Part shown: piece by piece, positions 41,481 through 49,946 of the stretch
How the letters are laid out: every line of letters starts with the position of its first letter
Position numbering within the stretch: position 1 is the first letter of the stretch
NCBI GenBank assembly: GCA_002337215.1
Contig: DDFO01000054.1
Location: 153,504 to 204,222, forward strand
Direction: 5' to 3'
DNA: 50,719 bases
From: Phycisphaerales bacterium UBA1926
GTDB taxonomy: Bacteria; Planctomycetota; Phycisphaerae; Phycisphaerales; UBA1924
Program-made: the position numbers and the translations under genes
Notes under the pieces: model-generated
The model's database searches: none
What the model was told of the DNA's origin: nothing
Seen by the model: the letters and a program-made list of their open reading frames with translations, nothing else

Positions 41481-42410
41481 TCAGGCCGGGTCGCAGGCAC
41501 GGTACGCGTCGATCAAAGCCTGTTCACCCTCGGCTCCGCCTTGGCTCAGGCCGTGCTCCATGCCGAGCACACCGTTGAAACCTTTGTCTCTGATGTGTTT
41601 GAATACGTTTGCGTAGTTGATCTCGCCGGTGGTGGGCTCGTTGCGGCCTGGATTATCACCGATCTGGAAGTAGGCGATCTCGTCCCAGGCGCGGTCGATG
41701 TTGGGGATGAGGTTGCCCTCGGTGATCTGCTGATGGTAGAGATCGCAGAGGATCTTGCACGAAGGGCTACCAACCGCGCGGCATATCTCGAACGCGTGCC
41801 CCATCTCGGCGAGCAGCATGTTGGGATGGTCCCTTGGGTTCAGCGGCTCGAGCACCATCACCAACCCGGCCTGTTCGAGGATATCGCAGCCCCGGCGGAG
41901 CTGGTCGACGGCGTACGCGGTCTGGTAGGACAGGTCGATCCGCGGGTGGCGCGAGCCGAGCACGACGGTTGCCCACTTTGCGTTCGTCCGCCTCGCGGTT
42001 TCGATCGCTTCGTGGCATTCGCTGATGAATGCGTCCCGGTCTTCGCTGTTGTTGCGGCTGAACGAGGGCTTCCAGGCGGTCTTTCGGTTGAGCACGAAGA
42101 CGCCCATGGTCATCTCCAAGCGCTCCATCGCCTTCGCGATCCGGCTCTGTTCCTCACGTGGTCGCCCGCCCATGCCGTTGTCTTCCCAGGCCGTGAAACC
42201 CTGGTCGGCGGCGTAGTCGAGCTGCGCGACGGGGTCGTCGCCCGCGAGATTCCGGAACATGCCGAAGTGGGGGGCGAACTTCATCGAGAAAGGGGACGAC
42301 GTAGCGGTGGTTCCTTTCGCCGTGGTCTCGCTCTGTGCCGTCGCAGTTCGGCCGGCGATGGCGAGCGCGCCCGCAGCGCCCGCGGCGGTAAAGAAGTCTC
42401 GTCGGTGCAT
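41481..42410 (-). CDS. Exported TIM-barrel isomerase, hydroxypyruvate isomerase-like
   Basis: The 309-residue protein has a Tat signal (MHRRDFFTAAGAAGALA) and a xylose isomerase-like TIM barrel: MKFAPHFGMFRNLAG, then GFTAWEDNGMGGR, MVLEPLNPRDHPNML with its metal-binding Glu, and ILCDLYHQQITEGN, and EINYANVFKHI. This matches hydroxypyruvate isomerase and sugar-phosphate epimerase-type enzymes. Being exported, it probably acts on a keto or free sugar, not a cytoplasmic phosphate. GGAG lies upstream of the ATG. The gene follows a Gfo/Idh oxidoreductase, a pairing repeated further right. Confidence 0.82.
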   Translation of the reverse strand: MHRRDFFTAAGAAGALAIAGRTATAQSETTAKGTTATSSPFSMKFAPHFGMFRNLAGDDPVAQLDYAADQGFTAWEDNGMGGRPREEQSRIAKAMERLEMTMGVFVLNRKTAWKPSFSRNNSEDRDAFISECHEAIETARRTNAKWATVVLGSRHPRIDLSYQTAYAVDQLRRGCDILEQAGLVMVLEPLNPRDHPNMLLAEMGHAFEICRAVGSPSCKILCDLYHQQITEGNLIPNIDRAWDEIAYFQIGDNPGRNEPTTGEINYANVFKHIRDKGFNGVLGMEHGLSQGGAEGEQALIDAYRACDPA

Positions 42411-42461
42411 CGGATTCTCCGGGTGTCTTCTCGCGGATCGTGGAACAGATCGGATTATGAC

Positions 42462-43754
42462 TCAGATGAGCGGCGTCCTGCCGGGCGTGGGCGGAGGAGG
42501 AACCTCGTTTGGGCCGAATGCGAGCGTAGTGGGCATGAGGTCGAGTTCGCTCGACATCGCCTGCTCCCAGGTGACTTCCTTGCCGGTGTACGCGCTCATG
42601 CGTCCCATGATGGCGGTGAGCGTGCTCTCGGCGACACGCTTTGCTTCGTTGAGCCGCGGAGATGCACCGCGGATCGACGCGAAGAGGTCGACATGTTCGG
42701 TGACGTAGGGGTTCTCGGAGCCTCGGGTTCGCCATCCGCCGCGTTCGTTCTTGATGACCGAGAGGCCGGGGCGGGCCATCGCGGATCCCTTTGTTCCGAC
42801 GATATCTTCCTGGACCTTGCCGGCGCAGCCGTCGATCTGGCGGCACATGCTCAGGAGCGGTGTGCCGTCCGGGTACTCGAAATCGATGGCGAAGTGGTCA
42901 AAGATGTTGCCGTACTTCGCGTCGGTCCGGACCTGGCGGCCGCCCATCCCCACGGCCTTCGCGGGAGGGCCTCCCTTTGTCCAGTTGATGACGTCGATGT
43001 TGTGCACATGCTGCTCGGTGATGTGGTCGCCCGAGAGCCAGCAGAAGTAGAGCCAGTTTCGGCACTGCCACTCCATCTCGGTCTGCTCGGGTGCGCGTTC
43101 CTTGACCCACAGCCCGCCTTGGTTCCAGTAGCAGCGAGCACTGACGATTTCGCCGATCTCTCCAGCCGTAATGCGCCCCATCAGTTGCAGGTAGTTGTCT
43201 TGATGGCGACGCTGGGTCCCCGCGACGACCGAAAGCTCTTTCTCGTCGGCGGTGCGTGCGGCGGCGATGACTTTTCGCACTCCGGCGGGGTCAACCGCGG
43301 CCGGTTTCTCCATAAACACGTGCTTTCCGGCGCCGACGGCGGATTCGAAGTGAGCGGGGCGGAACCCTGGCGGGGTCGCGAGGATGACCGCATCGACGCT
43401 CGGCAGCGCAAGGAGCCCGGTGTAGGCATCGAAACCCGTGAAACGGTGATCGTCGGCAACGTCAATCCGGTCCGTCCAGCCTCGCTGCTCTGCCTGGCTC
43501 CGTAGATTGTTGAGACTCGCGGTGAGGCGGTCGGCGACGAGGTCGGCGAGCGCGACCACGCGAGTCCCCGGGTCGGCCTCGAGCGCGTTGATCGCTGCGC
43601 CCGTACCCCGTCCGCCGCAGCCGATCACACCGATTCGGATCAAGTCGCTCCCGCGCCGGGAGAGACCGGCGCCGAATGCCGGGGCGACGAGCGCGGACGC
43701 GCCGAGGACGGCCGCGGTTTTCATCGCATCGCGCCGGGAGATCGGATCATGCAT
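42462..43754 (-). CDS. Exported Gfo/Idh/MocA-family oxidoreductase 1
   Basis: The 430-residue protein has a Tat-type N-terminus (SRRDAMKTAAVLGASALVAP) and a Rossmann NAD-binding GVIGCGGRGTGAAINALEAD, followed by the family's EKPAAVDPAGV segment and the C-terminal DYLNW-like W-rich region. It would oxidise or reduce a sugar or sugar ketone. AAGGAG lies six bases before the ATG. Its neighbour downstream is the exported TIM-barrel isomerase. Exported Gfo/Idh enzymes with isomerases are known from 3-keto-sugar breakdown in planctomycetes and Bacteroidota, which is the likely pathway. Confidence 0.88.
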   Translation of the reverse strand: MHDPISRRDAMKTAAVLGASALVAPAFGAGLSRRGSDLIRIGVIGCGGRGTGAAINALEADPGTRVVALADLVADRLTASLNNLRSQAEQRGWTDRIDVADDHRFTGFDAYTGLLALPSVDAVILATPPGFRPAHFESAVGAGKHVFMEKPAAVDPAGVRKVIAAARTADEKELSVVAGTQRRHQDNYLQLMGRITAGEIGEIVSARCYWNQGGLWVKERAPEQTEMEWQCRNWLYFCWLSGDHITEQHVHNIDVINWTKGGPPAKAVGMGGRQVRTDAKYGNIFDHFAIDFEYPDGTPLLSMCRQIDGCAGKVQEDIVGTKGSAMARPGLSVIKNERGGWRTRGSENPYVTEHVDLFASIRGASPRLNEAKRVAESTLTAIMGRMSAYTGKEVTWEQAMSSELDLMPTTLAFGPNEVPPPPTPGRTPLI

Positions 43755-43809
43755 CGCTCAACTCCTTCGTCATTTTGGTCGTTCACAGGCCTTCCGTAAC
43801 GACACCCAT

Positions 43810-44850
43810 TCAACCGTTCTTGAGACCGAGCACGCGGTCCATCCGACTCGCAATATCGGCGAGTCGATCGCGGTTCCCACCACCGACTTCCGCGGTGGCC
43901 CATCCGGTCCAGCCGCTCGCGTCGATCCACGCGCGGACCGTTTCCCATGGGATATCGCCGTCACCGATCTCCACCCCGAAGCCGGCCCACTTGCCTTCTT
44001 TGTCGGCTTTCGCCCTGCTGTAGCCCTTGATATCGAGGCGGGAGATGTAGCGGGAAGGGCCGCCCAGTTCTTCGAGCCAGTGGGCAGGCCATCCGTATCG
44101 CCAGATGTTGCCGACATCGAAGTACCACCCGAGCAGACGGTGGTAACCCTCTCGGCTCTTGCGGACGCTGTTCTCGGTCGGAATCACAACCGCCTCGATG
44201 AACCGTTTGGCCTCAAGCGGGCTGAGAAGAAAGTTGTTCCACACGTTCTCGAGCGCGATGCCGACGCCTGTTTCGCGGACGAGCGGCATGACCCGGCGGA
44301 TCTCTGTGACGGCGCGATCGAAGGCATCTCTGTAGGAAACGTCCGCGTTGACAACCGCGGGAACGAGGAGCACCTGCGAGCCGCCAAGTGCTTTGCAGTC
44401 GTACAACGCCTTCTCGAGGGCGTGCCGCCCTGCGAGACGGACCTCGGGATCGGGATGGCTCAGCGGCTTGGACCAGTGGGCCGAATCGACCACGCCCGGG
44501 ATATCGATCCCCGCTGCGTCCTTCGCTTTAAGGACCTCGTCGATGTCGAGGTTGCTGGGCGCATCGAACTCGACGCCTTCGAAGCCGGCATCGCGTGCGA
44601 TCTTGAGCTTGTCGGCGATTGAATCGCCTTCGTTGATCATGCCGAACTTGAGCGCCTTGCGAACGGGAGGGGGTTTCGGAACCTGTGGCTCTCGGACGAG
44701 TGACCCCGGCTGGGTGCTCGCCACTCGTTCACCGGCTCGAGCCGAACCCAGCCCGACCGCGAGCGCCGAGGCGCCCGCGCAGGCCGAGAGAAACCGACGG
44801 CGGTCGATCGCGGGGCGGCTCTGTCGGTTGGTGTCTGTTTCGTTGGGCAT
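43810..44850 (-). CDS. Exported TIM-barrel sugar isomerase/epimerase 2
   Basis: The 346-residue protein starts at ATG 44850, one base into the upstream stop (TGATG). It has a Tat signal (DRRRFLSACAGASALAVGLG) and a xylose isomerase-like TIM barrel: KFGMINEGDSIADKLK, GFEGVEFDAPSNLD, ALENVWNNFLLSP with metal-binding Glu, and YFDVGNIWRYGWP, RLDIKGYSR and GDGDIPW. It pairs with the second Gfo/Idh protein. Like the first pair, it probably converts keto-sugars in the periplasm. Confidence 0.82.
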   Translation of the reverse strand: MPNETDTNRQSRPAIDRRRFLSACAGASALAVGLGSARAGERVASTQPGSLVREPQVPKPPPVRKALKFGMINEGDSIADKLKIARDAGFEGVEFDAPSNLDIDEVLKAKDAAGIDIPGVVDSAHWSKPLSHPDPEVRLAGRHALEKALYDCKALGGSQVLLVPAVVNADVSYRDAFDRAVTEIRRVMPLVRETGVGIALENVWNNFLLSPLEAKRFIEAVVIPTENSVRKSREGYHRLLGWYFDVGNIWRYGWPAHWLEELGGPSRYISRLDIKGYSRAKADKEGKWAGFGVEIGDGDIPWETVRAWIDASGWTGWATAEVGGGNRDRLADIASRMDRVLGLKNG

Positions 44851-46151
44851 CACCACACTCTCGTCTTCCCGGGAACCGGGATCGCACGGGCCGATCGGTC
44901 GCCCCACGCCCAGGGTTCGGGGTTCAGGTCTTCCTCGCTCGCCATCGCCTGTTCCCAGGTGACAGCCTGGCCGGTATACGCCGCCTGCCGGCCCATGATC
45001 CCCAGCAGCGTCGAGTGCGCCATCAGGATCCCGTCGTTCACCGGCGAGCCTGCGCGGATCGCGGCGAAGAGCTCATCGTGTTCCTGCTGGTACATGTCGT
45101 TCTTCGGGGCGCTTGATTTCCAGGTGGTCCCGTCATGGCGTTCGATCAGGTGCCGGCCGCGCCACGGCATGACCCGGCATTCCCCGGTCGTGCCGATGAC
45201 ATACGCCGTGTTGTCGGCCGGGGTGTTCGGCCAGTGCCGGCATTGGTGGTAAGCGCGGGCGCCGTCGGCGAATTCGAATGTGATGCCGAAATTGTCCCAG
45301 ATGTTTCCGGTCTCCGGGAGATCGGGCCTTGTGCTCCGCCCGCCAACAGCGACGCACCGTGTCGGCATCGTGCCCTCGAACGCCCAGTTGATCCAATCGA
45401 TTGCGTGGACCGCCTGCTCGACGATGTGATCTCCCGAGATCTCTCGGAAGTAATGCCAGTTCCGGAGTTGGAACTCGGCGTCGCTCCACTCGGGCTTCCT
45501 CGCTTTCGGCTCCGGAAATCCCGATGTGTTGTAGGTGCATTGCACGGCACGGACGGTGCCGATCCCGCCTTCGTGCATCTGGCCGAACGCCTCGCGCATC
45601 TGCGACTGGTAGCGCCAGCAGAACCCCGACATGAGACTCAACGATCGCTCCTTCGCGATCCGGGCGCTTTCGAGGACGCTCCGCACGCCCGGGCTGTCGA
45701 CCGCGACCGGCTTCTCGCAAAAGACGTGCTTTCCCGCTTCGACCGCGGCGCGGAGCTGCTGAGGTCGGAAGCCGGGCGGCGTGCAGAGCAGCACGACATC
45801 CACGCCGCTCGCGATGACTTCTCGGTAGGCATCGAAGCCGACGAAGCGTCGTTCTTCCGGCACCGCGATACGCTCGGGCTCTTCGCCGATCGCGCCCGCT
45901 GCGTGCCCAGCGCAGGCATCTATCCGGGCGCGGAACACGTCGCCCATCGCCCAGAGCTGTGTGCCGGGATCGGCGCGCAGCGCGTTCACGAGTGCACCTG
46001 TCCCGCGGCCGCCGCACCCGACGATCCCGATCCTGAGACGGTCCGAACCGGACCTGGTGACCGCTGGTGCGATACCCGCCGTGAGCGCAACCGCTCCGAG
46101 CCCGGCACCTGCCCTGAGGATCGCACGCCGTCCGCTGTTGGTGTCGTTCAT
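44850..46151 (-). CDS. Exported Gfo/Idh/MocA-family oxidoreductase 2
   Basis: This 433-residue protein has a Tat signal (GRRAILRAGAGLGAVALT) and the NAD-binding GIVGCGGRGTGALVNALRAD, a CEKPVAVDSPGVRSVLE segment with the family's conserved Lys-Pro, and a C-terminal EHDELFAAIRAGSPVNDG. The N-terminal half closely resembles the first Gfo/Idh protein, so the two probably arose by duplication. It overlaps its isomerase partner by one base and the FGE-like gene by four bases. Confidence 0.88.
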   Translation of the reverse strand: MNDTNSGRRAILRAGAGLGAVALTAGIAPAVTRSGSDRLRIGIVGCGGRGTGALVNALRADPGTQLWAMGDVFRARIDACAGHAAGAIGEEPERIAVPEERRFVGFDAYREVIASGVDVVLLCTPPGFRPQQLRAAVEAGKHVFCEKPVAVDSPGVRSVLESARIAKERSLSLMSGFCWRYQSQMREAFGQMHEGGIGTVRAVQCTYNTSGFPEPKARKPEWSDAEFQLRNWHYFREISGDHIVEQAVHAIDWINWAFEGTMPTRCVAVGGRSTRPDLPETGNIWDNFGITFEFADGARAYHQCRHWPNTPADNTAYVIGTTGECRVMPWRGRHLIERHDGTTWKSSAPKNDMYQQEHDELFAAIRAGSPVNDGILMAHSTLLGIMGRQAAYTGQAVTWEQAMASEEDLNPEPWAWGDRSARAIPVPGKTRVW

Positions 46152-47041
46152 CGCTCGCCTTCCTTGGTGCCTGACGTGCTATCCGCGTCTCCTGTCTCAC
46201 GCACGACTCGGAATCCCACGAAGTCGCAGTCCGCGAGCCACCAGACGCTCTTGGGGATCTGCGGATCGCTCGCGTTCCAGAACGGCTCTTGCAGCGTTTC
46301 GTCGCGGCTAGTGCAGCGGGCTGAAGGGTCGAGAAAACTCCCACCCATCGCCAAGGGGCCGTCTTTCGGCCTCTGGCCGGGCTTCGGCGCGACCCACTCG
46401 GCGACATTGCCCAGCGTGTCCCGGATTCCCCATGCGTTCGGGGTCTTCTTGCCGACCGGGTGGGTGGTGTAATCCGCGTTCTCTTCTGTCCAGGCCGACG
46501 CGGCTGTCGCAACGACGGTTTCTCCGGAACCCGAGCGATCGTCGTGTCTGTCCAAGGGATTGCTGGCTTCAGAGAGATAGATCCACTCGGCCCGCGTTGG
46601 CAAACGGTATTTGTCACCTGTCTTTTCGCTCAGCCAGGCGCAGAACTCGACGGCTGCGTGTCGCGTCATGCCCATCGCGGGGTAACCCGCGTGGCCGTAC
46701 CCCCGGTCCGGCGGGACGTACGGCTTGGACGGGCGGCTTACCGCGTCGGACTCCCCGCCCGATTCAGGAACATCGAGCGCGAACAAGTAGACGTCATAGA
46801 GATCCCATGTGACCTCGGTCACCGAGACCGCGAGCGGGTCAATGGCGTGGGTGTTGCCGTCGATATCGATGGTGCCCGGAGGGATCGTGACCACCTCGAA
46901 CGCCACTGTTGTTCCCTCGAGGCAGATGGTTTCTTTCGATATGTCTGGGGGATCGCTGGCATAGATGGCACCAGGTACAACCGCACCGATGATTGCGTAT
47001 GCTGCCGCGATGCGTGAATCATGCCAAAAAAATCTGCCCAC
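46148..47041 (-). CDS. Exported FGE/SUMF1-domain protein
   Basis: The 297-residue product starts at GTG 47041 with GGAGAG seven bases upstream. A longer frame to 47092 would overlap the divergent gene more. A signal peptide (AAAYAIIGAVVPGAIYAS) is followed by the FGE fold: VTIPPGTIDIDG, then VTEVTWDLYDVYLF, YPAMGMTRHAAVEFCAWLS, YRLPTRAEWIYLSEAS, LGNVAEWV and the ending FVGFRVVRE. Most such bacterial proteins are not true sulfatase activators, and the catalytic Cys pair is not clear here. It overlaps the start of the divergent ApbE-DUF819 gene. Confidence 0.8.
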   Translation of the reverse strand: MGRFFWHDSRIAAAYAIIGAVVPGAIYASDPPDISKETICLEGTTVAFEVVTIPPGTIDIDGNTHAIDPLAVSVTEVTWDLYDVYLFALDVPESGGESDAVSRPSKPYVPPDRGYGHAGYPAMGMTRHAAVEFCAWLSEKTGDKYRLPTRAEWIYLSEASNPLDRHDDRSGSGETVVATAASAWTEENADYTTHPVGKKTPNAWGIRDTLGNVAEWVAPKPGQRPKDGPLAMGGSFLDPSARCTSRDETLQEPFWNASDPQIPKSVWWLADCDFVGFRVVRETGDADSTSGTKEGER

Positions 47042-49244
47042 GCTTGGTCTCTCCGCGGCGGCGGTGATCGCCGTGCTGCTTGGGTTCGTCATGCCGGCGG
47101 GTGCCGTTCAACAGGAGCCTACCGCCGAGCGGTTCGAGTTCGCAAGGGTGGCGATGGGAACGAGGGCCCGCGTCGTGCTGTACGCGACGGACGGGGGATC
47201 GGCAGCAGAAGCCGCGCGGCTCGCGTTCGACGAGATCGAGCGGCTCGAGCAGGCGCTCAGCGACTACCGACCCGGGAGCGAGATACGGGTCTTCCAGGAC
47301 ACCGCGGTTGTGGGGGAGTGGGCCACGATCTCGCCGACACTCGCAGAGAGCCTCAGGATGGCGTCGGAGATCGGATCACGGACGGACGGCGCGTTCGGCG
47401 TGACGGCGGGGGCAACGGTGCTGCTCTGGCGAGACGCGAGGGAATCGGGAGCGTTGCCGATCGAGAACGCGATCGAGCAAGCACGGGCCGCCAGCGCACC
47501 AGACGCGTTCGAAGTCGACCAGGGGGCGGACCGGGCGCGGCTGCTTCGGGAGGGTGTCCGCTTTGACTTCGGCGGGATCGGCAAGGGGATCGCGGCGGCC
47601 GCCGCGCGGGACGTGCTGCGCGAGGCAGGGCATCCGTCGTGCCTCGTCGATCTGGGGGGGGATCTCGCGCTCGGTGCACCGCCTCCCGACGCGGAGGGCT
47701 GGTCGATCGAGGTCCAGACAGGAGTCACGAAGAAGGCGTCCGTCACGCTCGCCGAGATGTGCATCGCGACCTCGGGTGATGCGGAACAATGGGCGGAGAT
47801 CGACCGGGTGCGGTTCTCTCACATCGTCGATCCGCGGACCGGCATGGCGCTAAAGACCGGGCGTGCGGCGACGGTGATCCATCCCGACGGGGCGACGGCC
47901 GATGCGCTTGCGAGCGCGGCGTGCGTGTTGGGCATCGACGGGCTCGATAGACTCGAAGAATCCTTCCCAGAAGCAAGGATCACGCTCTGGTCATCGCCCG
48001 ACGAGACGCTCATCGAGTCGGACATTGGGGTGCTCGCGGTGCTCCTCGCGGTGCTGGCATTCCTGTTCTGGTTCAACTCGACGAAGCCGGGCAACAAGTT
48101 CTTCTCGATCGTCCCGATGCTGGTGTTCTGTTACTTCCTCCCCACGACGCTGACGACACTGGGCTGGCTGCCCGACGACTCGCCCGTCTACGCGTGGATC
48201 AAGACCTATCTGCTGCCCGCGTCGCTCGTGCTGCTGATCCTGGCGCTCGATCTCCCCGGCATTGTCCGTCTCGGGCCCAAGGCGATCATCATGCTGCTCG
48301 CGGGGACGGCGGGCGTCGTGATCGGCGGGCCGCTGGCGTTCTGGATCATGAGCATGGTGCTGCCGGAGTCGGCGGCGCTGCCCAGCGATGCGTGGCAGGG
48401 GCTGACGGCGCTGTCGGGCTCGTGGATCGGGGGGGGTGCGAACTTTGTCGCGCTGGGGCAGATCGCCGGGGCGACCGACAGCATGATCGGGCTGATGGTC
48501 ATCGTCGATGTCGCGGTCGCCAACATCTGGATGGGTGTGCTGCTGTTCGCGGCTGGCAAGGACAAGCAGATCGACCGGATCACGGGAGCGAACACGAAGG
48601 CGATCGAAGAACTGAAAGAGCGTGTCGCGGCGTTCCAGGAGAAATCGGCGCGGACACCGACGCTTGCGGACTATCTAGTGATGCTCTCGATCGCGTTCGT
48701 GGGGACCTGGATCGCGATGCGGCTCGGAGAGTGGCTCGCCCCGGTGGTTTCGTTCTCGACGGATGAGACAGGCAATCCCGTCCCGTTCTTCGGGGCGACG
48801 GTCTGGAAGTTCATCCTTGTGACGAGCCTGGGGCTGGTCCTCTCGCTGACCAGGGCGCGGAACTACGACGGGGTGGGGGCGTCCAAGCTCGGGTCGGTGT
48901 TCCTCTACCTCCTCGTCGCGTCGATCGGGGCGCACGCGAACTTCGTGACGATGTTTTCGAATCCCGCGGCCGCGGGGTTGCTGGGCGTCGGGGCGATCTG
49001 GATGCTCGTGCATGTCGCTGTGCTGCTTGTGGTCGCGATTCTCATCCGCGCTCCGATCTTCTTCGTTGCCGTCGGCTCTCAGGCGAATATCGGCGGGGCG
49101 GCGTCCGCACCGATCGTCGCCTCGGCGTTCCACCCGAGCCTCGCGCCGGTCGGTGTCCTGCTCGCCGTCGCGGGGTACGTGCTCGGTACGTACGCGGGGC
49201 TCGCATGCATGGCGGGCCTCAAGTTCGTCGCGGGTCTGCAGTAA
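47010..49244 (+). CDS. ApbE flavin transferase fused to DUF819 membrane protein
   Basis: This 744-residue protein joins two families. Residues 1-33 are a signal/anchor (MRESCQKNLPTLGLSAAAVIAVLLG). Residues 45-330 match ApbE, which attaches FMN to Thr or Ser of partner proteins: MGTRARVVLYA, TDGAFGVTAG, FGGIGKGIAA, CLVDLGGD, and TGRAATVIHPDGATADALASA. From about 338 a DUF819-type integral membrane domain begins, with at least ten helices and a GSWIGGGANFVALG segment. TATGCT ends six bases before the ATG at 47010. It overlaps the divergent FGE-like gene by 32 bases. Confidence 0.85.
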   Translation: MRESCQKNLPTLGLSAAAVIAVLLGFVMPAGAVQQEPTAERFEFARVAMGTRARVVLYATDGGSAAEAARLAFDEIERLEQALSDYRPGSEIRVFQDTAVVGEWATISPTLAESLRMASEIGSRTDGAFGVTAGATVLLWRDARESGALPIENAIEQARAASAPDAFEVDQGADRARLLREGVRFDFGGIGKGIAAAAARDVLREAGHPSCLVDLGGDLALGAPPPDAEGWSIEVQTGVTKKASVTLAEMCIATSGDAEQWAEIDRVRFSHIVDPRTGMALKTGRAATVIHPDGATADALASAACVLGIDGLDRLEESFPEARITLWSSPDETLIESDIGVLAVLLAVLAFLFWFNSTKPGNKFFSIVPMLVFCYFLPTTLTTLGWLPDDSPVYAWIKTYLLPASLVLLILALDLPGIVRLGPKAIIMLLAGTAGVVIGGPLAFWIMSMVLPESAALPSDAWQGLTALSGSWIGGGANFVALGQIAGATDSMIGLMVIVDVAVANIWMGVLLFAAGKDKQIDRITGANTKAIEELKERVAAFQEKSARTPTLADYLVMLSIAFVGTWIAMRLGEWLAPVVSFSTDETGNPVPFFGATVWKFILVTSLGLVLSLTRARNYDGVGASKLGSVFLYLLVASIGAHANFVTMFSNPAAAGLLGVGAIWMLVHVAVLLVVAILIRAPIFFVAVGSQANIGGAASAPIVASAFHPSLAPVGVLLAVAGYVLGTYAGLACMAGLKFVAGLQ

Positions 49245-49946
49245 ATGTCAGGCGAATGGCTCCGAACAAGACGGCTGCAGACCGAACTCATGGACGATCC
49301 GGAGATCGAGCCGGGCGTGCACAACGCGGCGCTCCGGGGCCTCGCGCGTCTGAACCGTGCATCGGGGATCGTTCGAACGGTGAGCCGGGAGCTCGGTCGT
49401 ATCGCCGGACGCGATCGGATCCGAGTTCTCGACGTCGCGGCGGGTTCAGGGGATCTCGTGGTTGCTCTCGCGCGTCACGCCCGTCGCGCCGACCTTCCGT
49501 GGACGTTCGCCGCGTGCGACATCAGCCCGACGGCCTGCGTCGCGATCCGGGAACGTGCCGAGGCCGCGGGAGTCGGCGTCGACGTCCGTCAGGTCGATGC
49601 GCTCGCCGAACCGCTCCCCCCGGGACACGACGTGGTGATGTGCCACCTGTTCCTGCATCATCTCTCGGAGAACGAGATCGCCAAGGTACTGAGCCGGATG
49701 CGTGCCGCGGCGTCGCGATCAATATTGGTAACTGATCTCAAGCGCTCCCGAGCCGGGTACGCGCTCGCGTTCGCGGCATCCCGACTGCTGACCCGCTCCC
49801 CGATCGTCCACACCGACGCGTTGCGATCGGTCGAGGGGGCGTTGACAACTGTTGAACTCTCTGCCTGCGCCAGGCAAGCAGGATTCCCGGATCCCCGCAT
49901 CCGCACCGCGTGGCCCGAGCGAATGATCCTCCGGTGGGACGCATGA
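49245..49946 (+). CDS. Class I SAM-dependent methyltransferase
   Basis: The 233-residue enzyme has the Rossmann-type SAM-binding motif VLDVAAGSGDLVVALARHA near residue 64, CDISPTACVAIRERAEAAG (the acidic second strand) and VVMCHLFLHHLSENE, as in UbiE-like and small-molecule methyltransferases. It starts directly after the stop of the ApbE-DUF819 gene and overlaps the next FAD oxidoreductase by four bases (ATGA). A methyltransferase with an FAD oxidoreductase is typical of planctomycete and actinobacterial lipid or polyketide tailoring clusters. The core synthase is not in view. Confidence 0.85.
   Translation: MSGEWLRTRRLQTELMDDPEIEPGVHNAALRGLARLNRASGIVRTVSRELGRIAGRDRIRVLDVAAGSGDLVVALARHARRADLPWTFAACDISPTACVAIRERAEAAGVGVDVRQVDALAEPLPPGHDVVMCHLFLHHLSENEIAKVLSRMRAAASRSILVTDLKRSRAGYALAFAASRLLTRSPIVHTDALRSVEGALTTVELSACARQAGFPDPRIRTAWPERMILRWDA

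Noticed and set aside
41316..43505. 729-codon plus-strand frame opposite isomerase and Gfo/Idh genes
   Set aside because: Covers two well-supported exported enzymes on the other strand. No domain is visible in its product.
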